Assembly (NCBI RefSeq): GCF_916618915.1
Contig: NZ_CAKAKE010000001.1
Location: 3,207,001-3,271,000, forward strand
DNA length: 64,000 bases
Origin: Stenotrophomonas sp. Marseille-Q4652
GTDB taxonomy: Bacteria > Pseudomonadota > Gammaproteobacteria > Xanthomonadales > Xanthomonadaceae
Reading direction: 5' to 3'
This document shows, piece by piece, positions 21,442 to 31,843 of the stretch. The number at the start of each line of letters is the position of its first letter. The first letter of the stretch is position 1. A model generated the notes under the pieces. The model saw nothing but the letters and a program-made list of their open reading frames with translations. It did no database searches and was not told where the DNA came from. A program made the position numbers and the translations under genes.

Positions 21442-21572
21442 AAAAACCCCGCACCGGGGTCGGTGCGGGGTCTCTGATCGAATCTGGCTTTTTTCGTTTA
21501 CGCGCCAGCTCGTCCCGCACCTGTGGGTTCGGTAATAAGGACGAGTACGAGGAGCGACGCGACGACAGGTGC
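21442..21572 (-). promoter_or_regulatory. transcription attenuator of the ilv-leu operon
   Basis: Four complementary RNA segments can be read in the minus-strand leader. Segment 1 is GCACCTGT (21565-21572), within the Pro-Val codons of the leader peptide. Segment 2 is ACAGGTGCGGG (21514-21524), segment 3 ACCCCGCACCG (21461-21471) and segment 4 CGGTGCGGGGT (21446-21456). Segments 3:4 form an 11-bp terminator with an ACCC loop and a U-run (21445-21442). Segments 1:2 can pair over 8 bp. Segment 2 can instead pair with 3 (GGTGCGGG with CCCGCACC), which would abolish the terminator. A ribosome stalled on the Val/Leu/Ile codons would cover segment 1 and favour the antiterminator. This is the classic logic of ilv attenuators. 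Confidence 0.88.
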
Positions 21573-21614
21573 CGGAGTCGGGCGCAGCTCGGAGGCGGTG
21601 TGGCAGTGCAACAT
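21498..21614 (-). CDS. ilvL: ilv operon leader peptide
   Basis: A 38-codon open frame, ATG at 21614 to TAA at 21498, ends 27 nt before the terminator stem. Its middle reads PVVASLLVLVLIT (residues 16-28). Nine of those codons are Val, Leu or Ile, the products of the operon, so the peptide acts as a sensor of charged tRNA-Val, -Leu and -Ile. No Shine-Dalgarno sequence is visible. The inferred promoter places transcription start one or two bases before the ATG, so it may be read from a leaderless message. A longer in-frame start (ATG within the promoter) would lie upstream of the transcript. Confidence 0.85.
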   Translation of the reverse strand: MLHCHTASELRPTPAPVVASLLVLVLITEPTGAGRAGA

Positions 21615-21621
21615 GAGGCCG

Positions 21622-21650
21622 AGTAAGCACCCGGCTTTCCCCATTGTCAA
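21622..21650 (-). promoter_or_regulatory. promoter of the ilv-leu operon
   Basis: A perfect -35 TTGACA (21650 down to 21645) is followed after 17 bp by CTTACT (21627 down to 21622) as a moderate -10. The inferred start is about 21615, adjacent to the leader ATG at 21614. Confidence 0.65.
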
Positions 21651-21873
21651 CACCTTGCGAAGGAAAATCCGCCTGTCTTGGTGGAACATCTGCGGAACCC
21701 TTGTCGCACAAGGATGGTTGCCGTTGAAATCGTTGCGGAGGCAACTTTTTCAGCTCCCTGTATGCGCGTGGTGCGCGGGAAGTGGCCTCCGGGCGGCAGA
21801 ACGGGAGCCCGCTGGTGGCCGACACGCCTATCGACGTTATGGTGGGCGTCCGATCCATGATCCGATCCTGCCC

Positions 21874-23583
21874 ATGCTCCTGCGTCCGCTTGTTGCCGCC
21901 CTCCTGCTTGCCCTCGTGCCCGCCACCGTGGAAGCGGCTGACCGCATCACCGGCCACGCCTTTGCCACCCGTTCGGAAGTCATTGCCCCGCATGCCATGG
22001 CCGCGACCTCGCAGCCGCTGGCGACGCAGATCGCTCTGGACGTGATGAAGTCCGGTGGCTCGGCGGTGGATGCGGCGATCGCCGCCAATGCCGCGCTTGG
22101 CCTGATGGAGCCCACCGGCAACGGCGTGGGCGGTGACCTGTTCGCGATCGTCTGGGATCCAAGGACGCAGAAGCTGTACGGCTACAACGGTTCCGGGCGC
22201 TCGCCCAGGTCACTGACCCTGGCCGAGTTCCAGCGCCGCGGGCTCAAGGAGATCCCGGCGCACGGCCCGTTGCCGGTCTCCGTGCCAGGCACGGTCGATG
22301 GCTGGTTCGCCCTGCACGAGCGTTTCGGCCGCAAGCCAATGGCCGAGAACCTCGCCCCGGCGATCCGCTATGCGCGCGAAGGCCATCCGGTGGCCGAGGT
22401 CATCGCCTACTACTGGGACCGCTCGGTGCCACGGCTGTCGCAGTATCCCGGCTTTGCCGAACAGTTCACCATCGACGGGCGCGCGCCACGCAAGGGCGAG
22501 ATGTGGCGCAACCCGAATCTGGCCGACACCCTGCAGCAGATTGCCGATGGCGGCCGCGATGCGTTCTACAAGGGCCCGATCGCGCGCACCATCGACGCCT
22601 ACTTCAAGGCCAACGGCGGCTTCCTCTCCTACGAGGACATGGCCAGCCACCAGGGCGAATGGGTGGAGCCGGTGAGCAGCAACTACCGCGGCTATGACGT
22701 GTGGGAGCTGCCGCCCAACAGCCAGGGCATCGCCGCGCTGCAGATCCTCAACATCCTCGAGGGCTACGACTTTGCGAAGATCCCGTTCGGCTCGGCCGAG
22801 CACGTGCACCTGTTCGTCGAGGCCAAGAAGCTGGCCTTCGCCGACCGCGCACGCTTCTATGCCGACCCCGCGTTCTCGCCGGCCCCGGTGCAGCGCCTCA
22901 TCTCCAAGGGCTACGCCGCGCAGCGCCGCGCGCTGATCTCGATGGACAAGGCGCTGCGCGAAGTGCAGCCGGGCACGCCGAAGCAGCTGGAGGAAGGCGA
23001 CACCATCTACATGACCGTGGCCGATGCCGACGGGATGATGGTCTCGTTGATCCAGTCCAACTACCGCGGCATGGGCAGCGGCATGGCCCCGCCCGGACTG
23101 GGCTTCATCCTGCAGGACCGCGGCGAGATGTTCGTGCTGCAGAAGGGCCATCCCAATGGCTACGCACCCGGCAAACGACCGTTCCAGACCATCATCCCGG
23201 CCTTCATCACCAAGGATGGAAAGCCGTGGGCGAGCTTCGGCGTGATGGGCGGTGCGATGCAGCCACAGGGCCATGCGCAGATCGTGATGAACCTGGTCGA
23301 TTTCGGCATGAACCTGCAGGAGGCCGGCGACGCGCCACGCATCCAGCACGAAGGCTCGACCGAACCCACCGGGCAGGGCACGGCGATGAGCGATGGCGGT
23401 GAGGTGAACCTGGAGACCGGCTTCCCGTACGAGACCGTGCGCGCGCTGATGCGCAAGGGCCACCGCGTGATCTTTGCCGATGGCCCGTATGGCGGCTACC
23501 AGGCGATCGCGCGTGATCCGGAAAGTGGCGTGTACTACGGTGCCTCGGAAAGCCGCAAGGACGGCCAGGCGGCGGGCTACTGA
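21874..23583 (+). CDS. ggt: gamma-glutamyltransferase (glutathione hydrolase), periplasmic
   Basis: A 569-residue precursor with a cleavable signal peptide (about residues 1-21). GGT transfers or hydrolyses the gamma-glutamyl group of glutathione in the periplasm after self-cleavage into two chains. The N-terminal part has MKSGGSAVDAAIAANAALGLMEPTGNGVGGD. The candidate autocatalytic nucleophile is T377, in EEGDTIYMTVAD, and the small subunit holds the MGGAMQPQGHAQI motif. The ATG at 21874 gives a proper signal peptide, whereas longer frames would run back over the ilv leader. The 223 bp upstream (21651-21873) contain no recognised gene. The neighbouring BCCT gene converges on it, with 44 bp between their ends. 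Confidence 0.92.
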   Translation: MLLRPLVAALLLALVPATVEAADRITGHAFATRSEVIAPHAMAATSQPLATQIALDVMKSGGSAVDAAIAANAALGLMEPTGNGVGGDLFAIVWDPRTQKLYGYNGSGRSPRSLTLAEFQRRGLKEIPAHGPLPVSVPGTVDGWFALHERFGRKPMAENLAPAIRYAREGHPVAEVIAYYWDRSVPRLSQYPGFAEQFTIDGRAPRKGEMWRNPNLADTLQQIADGGRDAFYKGPIARTIDAYFKANGGFLSYEDMASHQGEWVEPVSSNYRGYDVWELPPNSQGIAALQILNILEGYDFAKIPFGSAEHVHLFVEAKKLAFADRARFYADPAFSPAPVQRLISKGYAAQRRALISMDKALREVQPGTPKQLEEGDTIYMTVADADGMMVSLIQSNYRGMGSGMAPPGLGFILQDRGEMFVLQKGHPNGYAPGKRPFQTIIPAFITKDGKPWASFGVMGGAMQPQGHAQIVMNLVDFGMNLQEAGDAPRIQHEGSTEPTGQGTAMSDGGEVNLETGFPYETVRALMRKGHRVIFADGPYGGYQAIARDPESGVYYGASESRKDGQAAGY

Positions 23584-23627
23584 GGCGGAGCGCCACACGC
23601 TGCGCAGCTGGCAGCGCATGCAATGCC

Positions 23628-25205
23628 TCAGTCGCGGTCGATGGTCCGTGCGGCTTCGGCGCGGATCTCCTGCTGCGCTGCGGCCTCGCGCTGCACCCAC
23701 TCCTCGATCATCTGCCGGGCACGCAACGACTTGAGCCGCTCGCGGGTGAACTCCGCATCAAGCACCCGGTACAGCGCCACCATCACCAGCACCATCAACA
23801 GCGCGAACGGCAGCGCGGCGATGGTGATCATACCCTGCAGTGCGGCCAGACCGCCGGCCAGCAGCAGGACCGCGGCGATCAGCGCCACTGCCACGCCCCA
23901 GGCCAGCTTGCGCGCCAGCGGCGGGTCCCCTGCCTCGTCGGTGGACATGCTGGCCAGCACCAGTACCGCCGAATCAGCCGAGGTCACGAAGAAGATCACC
24001 AGCAGCACCAGCGCAAGACCCGACAGCAGCAGCGAGCCGGGCAGGGTGCCGAACAGGGCGAACAGCACCGTCTCGTAGCCCTGGGCCAGCTGCTCGGCCA
24101 GGTCGATGTGCCCGAACAGCTGCGCCCACAGCGCGCTGCCGCCGAACACCGAGAACCAGAAGAAGCCCAGCAGCGAGGGCGCCAGCACCACGCCCACCAC
24201 GAACTCACGCACGCTGCGGCCGCGCGACACGCGGGCGATGAACGCACCGACGAAGGGCGCCCAGGCAATCCACCAGGCCCAGTAGAAGATGGTCCAGTCG
24301 GCGACCCAGGTGCTTCCGGAAAACGGTGACATGCGCAGGCTCATCGTCACCAGCTGGTTGAGATACGAACCCAAAGTCGTGGTGAAAGTGTCGAAGATGA
24401 AGCTGGTAGGCCCCAGCGCCAGCACCGCAAGCAACAGGACTCCGGCCAGCACCAGGTTGAGGTTGGACAGCCATTTGATGCCGCGGTCCACGCCACTGCT
24501 GGTGGACAGCATGTAAAGAATGAAGGCGATGGCAATGATGCCCATACGCACGCCGGTGCCCGCGGAAATGCCAAACACGCGCTCCATGCCGGCCGCGATC
24601 TGGATGGTGCCAAAGCCCAGCGTGGTGGCCACGCCGATCGCGGTGGCCACCACGGCGGCGATGTTCACCACATGGCCGACCATGCCACGGTGATGGCGGC
24701 CGATGAGTGGCTGCAGCATGTCACTGATCAATCCGCGGCCGTTGCGGTTGTACTGGAACCACGCCATCGCCAGACCAATGAGCGCGTAGATCGCCCACGG
24801 ATGCAGGCCCCAATGGAAGAAGGAATAGCGCATGGCGGCACGTGCCGACTCCATGCTTAGCGGTGTGAGTCCCTCCGGGGGTTTGACGAAATGTGATACC
24901 GGCTCGGCAGCGCCCCAGAACACCAGGCCGATGCCCATGCCGGCGGCGAACAGCATCGACAGCCAGCTGGCGCGTGAGAACTCCGGTTCGGCTTCCTCGC
25001 CGCCAATGCGCAGGTTGCCGAAGCGGCCAAATGCCAGGTACAGCAGGAAGCTCAGGGACAGGAATACCACCAGCAGGTACATCCAGCCGGCGGCGCCGAT
25101 CACCCGTGCCAGCGCGTGCTGGACCACTTCGTTGAAGGTATCGGGGAACAGGCCGGCCAGCACGACCAGTGCGGCGACCAGCGCCATCGAGATGCGGAAC
25201 ACCAT
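23628..25205 (-). CDS. BCCT-family betaine/choline/carnitine transporter
   Basis: A 525-residue, twelve-helix secondary transporter. Family hallmarks are GMGIGLVFWGAAEP in the third helix region, the GSTWVADWTIFYWAWWIAW tryptophan box region, and FWFSVFGGSALW. The Trp-rich segments form the aromatic cage for trimethylammonium substrates. The C-terminal cytoplasmic tail (about 480-525) is charged and helical, with Arg/Glu clusters, and in BetP-like proteins such a tail senses osmotic stress. I cannot tell whether the substrate is glycine betaine, choline or another compound. It ends convergent with ggt and is divergent from thiC. Confidence 0.9.
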   Translation of the reverse strand: MVFRISMALVAALVVLAGLFPDTFNEVVQHALARVIGAAGWMYLLVVFLSLSFLLYLAFGRFGNLRIGGEEAEPEFSRASWLSMLFAAGMGIGLVFWGAAEPVSHFVKPPEGLTPLSMESARAAMRYSFFHWGLHPWAIYALIGLAMAWFQYNRNGRGLISDMLQPLIGRHHRGMVGHVVNIAAVVATAIGVATTLGFGTIQIAAGMERVFGISAGTGVRMGIIAIAFILYMLSTSSGVDRGIKWLSNLNLVLAGVLLLAVLALGPTSFIFDTFTTTLGSYLNQLVTMSLRMSPFSGSTWVADWTIFYWAWWIAWAPFVGAFIARVSRGRSVREFVVGVVLAPSLLGFFWFSVFGGSALWAQLFGHIDLAEQLAQGYETVLFALFGTLPGSLLLSGLALVLLVIFFVTSADSAVLVLASMSTDEAGDPPLARKLAWGVAVALIAAVLLLAGGLAALQGMITIAALPFALLMVLVMVALYRVLDAEFTRERLKSLRARQMIEEWVQREAAAQQEIRAEAARTIDRD

Positions 25206-25336
25206 GTCGGGGCTTCCTTAGTAAGCCAGAGCGTGCGCCGGCTGCGGCGCGGATGAATGCGGCAAGGCTACGCAGGACCCTGTAACGGCGGTGTCGTCCG
25301 GTCGGCGCGCCCGGGGCTTTGTGATCTAATGTGCGC

Positions 25337-27427
<2,091 letters not shown>

Positions 27428-27436
27428 TCGGATGGG

Positions 27437-27470
27437 CCCCGGTGGCGCCGACCCGGCGCCACCGGGCTTT
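27437..27470 (+). terminator. intrinsic terminator after thiC
   Basis: A perfect 13-bp stem CCCGGTGGCGCCG / CGGCGCCACCGGG (27438-27450 and 27454-27466) with a 3-nt loop is followed by CTTT. The T-run is short but the stem is strong. Confidence 0.72.
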
Positions 27471-27527
27471 ACATGGCTTCCCCAATGGCCGTGCTAGCGT
27501 CCGGCCAACTGCAACGGAGGCCCGGTC

Positions 27528-28106
27528 ATGTCGCTCAAGCTCGCATCCCCCTGGTTGCTGCTGTCCTGCTCGCTGTTGCTGCTGGCTGCCTGCAGCAGTG
27601 CCCCGCGCATCAGTGCCGAGGCCGATCCCACGGCCGATTTCAGCCGCTACCGCAGCTTCGCCTTCTACAACCCGCTGGCCGTCGAGCAGCAGGGCTACAG
27701 CACCATGACCAGCAACCGCCTGCGCATAGCAGTCCGCACGCAGATGGAGGCGCGCGGCTATAGCTACAGCGAGGGCAACCCGGACCTGTGGGTGAACATC
27801 AACGCCTACCTGCAGGAGAAGACCAGCGTCAGCACCATGCCCGAGGTGGACTACGACTGGTACTACAGCTACCGCGCCCGCGCCTACGTTTCGGTTCCGC
27901 ACTGGCGTGACCGCACCACTGTGCGCCGTTATACCGAGGGCACGCTCAACGTGGACATCGTGGATGCCCGCGAGCGGCGGCTGGTGTGGGAGGGCGTCGC
28001 GGTCGGCACGGTCGGACGCATGGATCCGCAGCGGCGTGACGAGAAGATCGACCAGGCCGTCAGCGGCATCTTCGCCCGTTATCCGTACCGGGCCGGGGCG
28101 CGCTGA
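27528..28106 (+). CDS. DUF4136 lipoprotein
   Basis: A 192-residue predicted lipoprotein: hydrophobic signal then LLAAC lipobox at residues 19-23, preceded by a good GGAGG ribosome-binding site. The body fits DUF4136: a FSRYRSFAFYNP start, TSNRLRIAVRTQMEARGY, VNINAYLQEK and the ending GTLNVDIVDARERRLVWEGVAVG. Such proteins are anchored in the cell envelope; their role is unknown. The middle has a Tyr/Trp-rich strand (DYDWYYSYRARAY). It stands alone between thiC and the regulator at 28.5 kb. Confidence 0.8.
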   Translation: MSLKLASPWLLLSCSLLLLAACSSAPRISAEADPTADFSRYRSFAFYNPLAVEQQGYSTMTSNRLRIAVRTQMEARGYSYSEGNPDLWVNINAYLQEKTSVSTMPEVDYDWYYSYRARAYVSVPHWRDRTTVRRYTEGTLNVDIVDARERRLVWEGVAVGTVGRMDPQRRDEKIDQAVSGIFARYPYRAGAR

Positions 28107-28497
28107 GCGGCACGGGAGCCAGTCCGGCAGCCGCCACGTCGTAGCAGTGCTGCGGTTTACAGCGTTCCATCCGTGATGGGGTGGCGGTTTGCCCTGTGCG
28201 CTCATCCGGGTAGCCGCGCCTTCTGCGGAACGCCGGCGGAACAAGGCCTGTGCGTGACGGCAGCGCCGAAGCGCCGGAAAGCAGACAAAAAATCGCGCCC
28301 GGAGGCGCGAATCGTGTCGCAGTTATATTGAATGCTTCGGCGAGAGAGAGCCTGGTGTCTACCGTGCTAAGGGCACGGTTAACATGGCCTAGGCTAGTAT
28401 TCGGCCCCTGGGATTCATTTGCCTTTTGCGCTTGGCCTTTTTGCCGAGTGTGGCGACTGATCCGTTCCCGCCAGGCCTACGATCCCGTGTACGTGGA
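28107..28497. other. intergenic region with hairpins upstream of the propeller regulator
   Basis: No convincing gene is present. Two hairpins stand out. TCGCGCC-CGGA-GGCGCGA (28293-28310) has a run of A before it, so on the minus strand it is a textbook intrinsic terminator. ACCGTGC-TAAGG-GCACGGT (28361-28379) is a perfect 7-bp stem. TAGTAT at 28395-28400 could be a -10 for the downstream regulator. The segment is less GC-rich than its surroundings. Confidence 0.4.
28286..28310 (-). terminator. minus-strand intrinsic terminator without an assigned gene
   Basis: The stem TCGCGCC / GGCGCGA with a TCCG loop on the minus strand is followed by seven residues reading ATTTTTT. No minus-strand protein gene lies upstream of it within several kilobases; it may end an antisense or small RNA starting near 28.4-28.5 kb. 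Confidence 0.5.
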
Positions 28498-30780
28498 ATG
28501 CCCCTGAACCAACAAGATCCTCAGATGTCCGACAGGATCGCCATTGGCCAATGCATCGTCGTGCTCTCCGCACGCGAGGTACACGCACCCAATGCCCGCC
28601 GTCCGCACCGCATCACGCCCAAGGCGCTGGGCGTGCTCCTGGCGCTGGTGCGTGCCGAAGGCCGGGTGGTGACGCGCGAGGAACTGTTCGCCGGGGTCTG
28701 GGCCGGCACCGCGCCGACCAACGATGTGCTGACCCAGGCTGTCACCCAGCTCCGCAAGGCCTTTGCCGCCGGCGAAGAAGCACCCTATATCGAGACCATC
28801 GCCAAGACCGGTTACCGGCTGCTGGCACCGGTGCAGTGGCTGGACGAACCGGTGGCGGCCTCCATGCCGGTTGAAACCGCGCCAGCAGCGGAGCCGGTGA
28901 CGGTTCCCACTCAGCCGGCAGCTCCCGTGGCCGGCAGGCGCGCTCGCCGGGCAAGACAGTACCTGCCCGCGCTGGTGATCGTGGTGCTGCTGTGCGCGAC
29001 GCTGGGCATGGGCTGGCTGCTATGGCAGCGCGACGCCGGAGCCAGTGCGGCGCGCACCGCGGAAGGTCCGCGCGTGGTCGGCAGCCCCGGGCGACCCTAC
29101 CGGCTGATCACCGCCTCGCCCGGTTTCGAGGTCAATCCGACCGTGTCGCCCGATGGTTCGCTGGTCGCCTACGCGACCGAGGAGCCCGGGAGCGGGACCA
29201 GCACCATCCACCTGCAGGCCACGGGCAATGTGCCCGCACGCCGGCTGGTCGTCCCGCCGCCGGGGCATATGGACCGGTTCCCGGCCTGGTCGCCGGATGG
29301 CCGTCAGATCGCCTTCGCCCGGTTTGGACCGCAGGGCAGCTGCGAGGTACTGATTGTCAGTGCCACTGGCGGCGCCCCGCGTCGCGCGGTGTCCTGCGAC
29401 GGCACCGAGATGCTCAGCTTTGACTGGACCCCGGCGGGCGACGGCCTGGTGTTCGGCACCATGACCGGCGCCGACGCCAGCCGCGGCATCCGCTTGCTGG
29501 ACATCGCCTCCGGGCGCTGGACTGCGCTGGACTACCCGATCGGTGATGGCGACTTCGACTACGCGCCGCGCTTCTCCCCGGACGGACGGCACATAGGCTT
29601 CGTCCGCAATCCGCAGCTCGGCACCCTGTGGTGGATGCCCGTTACAGGTGGCCAGGCCGAGCCGCTGACCGAGGATGCCGCCGAGATCCGTGGCTGGAGC
29701 TGGCTGCCGGACGGGGCAATCGTGTTCGGTCGGCGCGTGGACAGCGAGGCGCGCCTGTACCGGCTGGACGTGGGTACCCGCACCCTGCGCGACCTCGGCA
29801 TCGACGATGCACAGATGCCGGCCGTGTCGCGTGCACACAACGTGCTGACCTTCGTGCACCGGCAGCCGCATTTCGGGCTGTACCGCGTGCCCCTGGGGGG
29901 CGGTCCGGCCGAGCGCCTGTTCCCGTCCTCCGGCCGCGACACCCAGCCGATGGTTTCGCCCGACGGCGAGCAACTGGCGTTTACTTCGGACCGTTCCGGT
30001 GTGGTGGCGCTGTGGTGGGGACGGCCTGGGCAGCCCGACACCGTACGCATGATCGAAGGCGTGGTTCCCGAGACCCGGCAGCCGCCGGCCTGGTCGCCGG
30101 ACAGCAGGCACCTGCTGCTCACCGGGCGTGACCGCCACGACCGGCCGCTGATCCACGAGGTTGCCCCGGACAGCGGCCAGGCGACGACCCTGCCGGTGCC
30201 GTCGGAGGTGCCGCTGCAGGCGATCTACGGCGCGCGCGAGAACGAGCTGCTTGTGGTGGAGCAGGGCGGTGACGGGCGCATGGGCACGCGCCTGGTCCTT
30301 TTCGACCGCAGCGTGACCCCGTGGCGCCGGCTCGCGGTGCTCGAGGGGGTCACCCAGGCCCAGTTCGACCGGGTCCGCGACCGGGTGCTGTTCACCCGTC
30401 CCGCGGGCGGACTCTGGCAGGTCGCCCCTGATCTGGATGCGGCCAGCGTGCAGGTTCTGGATCCGGCCCTGCCGACCCGCTGGCGTTACCGGACCTGGGC
30501 GCTGCTGCCTGATGCGCAGGTAGCGTATCTGTCCACGCAGGGTGAGTGCGCCAGCCAGTTCAGCCTCCTGAGTGGGCCGGCGTCGACCCGCTGTCTGGAC
30601 AGCACGCGGCTGAGTTCGAGCAATGGCTTCAGTGCCGCCCCGGACGGCCAGTCGCTGTATGTGGCCATGGCCCCGGCCGACGGCACCGACATCGCGGTGA
30701 TGGAGGTCCAGCAGGAGCCCCGCGTACTGCTGTCCGGCTTCTCCAAGTGGTTGCCACTGTTGAAAAAAGACAATTCGTGA
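28498..30780 (+). CDS. membrane-bound winged-helix regulator with TolB-like beta-propeller
   Basis: A 760-residue one-component regulator. An OmpR/CadC-type winged helix occupies about 15-110 (REELFAGVWAG, NDVLTQAVTQLRKAF, YIETIAKTGYRL). A Pro/Ala-rich linker, one membrane helix (about 155-176) and a periplasmic TolB/WD40-like propeller with repeated SPDGRxIAFxR strands follow. DNA binding in the cytoplasm would thus be coupled to a signal outside. Start choice is uncertain: ATG 28498 was used; ATG 28525 (MSDRIAIGQ) is also possible, and neither has a strong ribosome-binding site. It precedes an AraC regulator and a TonB receptor on the same strand. Its target is not known. Confidence 0.82.
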   Translation: MPLNQQDPQMSDRIAIGQCIVVLSAREVHAPNARRPHRITPKALGVLLALVRAEGRVVTREELFAGVWAGTAPTNDVLTQAVTQLRKAFAAGEEAPYIETIAKTGYRLLAPVQWLDEPVAASMPVETAPAAEPVTVPTQPAAPVAGRRARRARQYLPALVIVVLLCATLGMGWLLWQRDAGASAARTAEGPRVVGSPGRPYRLITASPGFEVNPTVSPDGSLVAYATEEPGSGTSTIHLQATGNVPARRLVVPPPGHMDRFPAWSPDGRQIAFARFGPQGSCEVLIVSATGGAPRRAVSCDGTEMLSFDWTPAGDGLVFGTMTGADASRGIRLLDIASGRWTALDYPIGDGDFDYAPRFSPDGRHIGFVRNPQLGTLWWMPVTGGQAEPLTEDAAEIRGWSWLPDGAIVFGRRVDSEARLYRLDVGTRTLRDLGIDDAQMPAVSRAHNVLTFVHRQPHFGLYRVPLGGGPAERLFPSSGRDTQPMVSPDGEQLAFTSDRSGVVALWWGRPGQPDTVRMIEGVVPETRQPPAWSPDSRHLLLTGRDRHDRPLIHEVAPDSGQATTLPVPSEVPLQAIYGARENELLVVEQGGDGRMGTRLVLFDRSVTPWRRLAVLEGVTQAQFDRVRDRVLFTRPAGGLWQVAPDLDAASVQVLDPALPTRWRYRTWALLPDAQVAYLSTQGECASQFSLLSGPASTRCLDSTRLSSSNGFSAAPDGQSLYVAMAPADGTDIAVMEVQQEPRVLLSGFSKWLPLLKKDNS

Positions 30781-30892
30781 TTCTTTCGGATTGGCCTCGG
30801 TGAGAATTCGTGGCGATCTCGTGAGGACATCCTGATTCCAGCGACCTGATCCGGCAAAACCTCCGGCCTGCAATGGCAAAGCCGAGGTTTTC

Positions 30893-31798
30893 ATGCGTCA
30901 GTTGTTCTGGGCCGATCGTGGCCAGTCCCTTTCCCTGGACCATCGCGTCGACGAGGGTGCGGTCAGTGCCTGCATGGGCGCGGCCCGGCTCGGCAGCCTG
31001 CAGACCTCCGGCGCGGCCTTCACCGTGTGGCTGCAGTTGCGCGGCAGCTCGTGGGTCGAGGCCAAGGAAGGAAAGTTCCGCCTGCACCGCGGCGAGTGGA
31101 TCGCCTTCGAGAAGGAATCCCGCCCGCTGGTGCAGGCCGGTCGTGACGGCCTGTGCATCGGCGTCAGTCTCAATGCCGAGGCGCTGCGCACCCTGGGCGA
31201 ACTGGCCGATTGCGGTCTGTATGCCGGCCGCGGCAGGACCACGCGCCACGAGGCGCGTGTCGCCCTGCGGCTGTGGCGTGACGGAGCCCAGCCCGATTCG
31301 GGCACGCAGTCGCTGCGCCCGATCCTGCTGCACCTCGCCTCGCTGCAGCGTGAGCTGTTGGATTCGGTGCAGCGCTGCCCGGGGCGTTCGCGCAGCCGCA
31401 AGCGCCAGGTGTTCGGCCGCATGCAACGCGCCCGCCTCTATCTGGAAGGCAACAGCCACCGCGTGGTCCGCATCGGCGAACTGGCCGAGCTGGCCAACTT
31501 CTCCAGCTGGTATCTCTCCAAGACGTTCCAGAGCCTCTACGAGGAAAGCCCGCAGGCGTTGTCGGCGCGCCTGCGCCTGGAGCGCGCGGCGCAACTGCTG
31601 CGCGATACCGACATGATGATCGGCGAAGTTGCCTCGGCCAGTGGCTTTGACAACTGCTGCAGTTTCGCGCGTGCGTTCCGTGCGCACTTCGGGACGACGG
31701 CCAGCCGCTACCGCGATGCTGCGGCCGCAAACCTGCCGCCAGAGTCGGCAAAGTCTAAGGGCGACTCCCGCAAAACCAGCGCTGCCGGCCGAACGTAA
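30893..31798 (+). CDS. AraC-family transcriptional regulator
   Basis: This 301-residue protein starts at an ATG with GAGG six bases upstream. The N-terminal cupin-like sensing domain (about 1-130, LQLRGSSWVEAKEGKFRLHRGEWIAF) precedes the double helix-turn-helix (about 185-285). The first helix pair is VVRIGELAELANFSSWYLSKTF, and the second IGEVASASGFDNCCSFARAFRAHFG carries the family C-terminal signature. It lies 45 bp upstream of a TonB-dependent receptor and is probably its regulator. The cupin ligand is unknown. Confidence 0.87.
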   Translation: MRQLFWADRGQSLSLDHRVDEGAVSACMGAARLGSLQTSGAAFTVWLQLRGSSWVEAKEGKFRLHRGEWIAFEKESRPLVQAGRDGLCIGVSLNAEALRTLGELADCGLYAGRGRTTRHEARVALRLWRDGAQPDSGTQSLRPILLHLASLQRELLDSVQRCPGRSRSRKRQVFGRMQRARLYLEGNSHRVVRIGELAELANFSSWYLSKTFQSLYEESPQALSARLRLERAAQLLRDTDMMIGEVASASGFDNCCSFARAFRAHFGTTASRYRDAAAANLPPESAKSKGDSRKTSAAGRT

Positions 31799-31806
31799 CG
31801 TTCAGG

Positions 31807-31821
31807 GGTGTTTAACACACC
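31807..31821 (+). promoter_or_regulatory. short inverted repeat ahead of the TonB receptor
   Basis: GGTGT-TTAAC-ACACC is a perfect 5-bp inverted repeat with a 5-bp spacer in the 45-bp gap. It lies 22 bp before the receptor ATG and could be an operator or an RNA hairpin limiting translation. Confidence 0.35.
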
Positions 31822-31843
31822 ACTAACGTAACTGGAGAGATTG

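Noticed and set aside
21523..21873. 5' extension of the ggt reading frame over the ilv leader region
   Set aside because: The extension lacks a signal peptide and would overlap the antisense leader; the start at 21874 gives a normal exported GGT.
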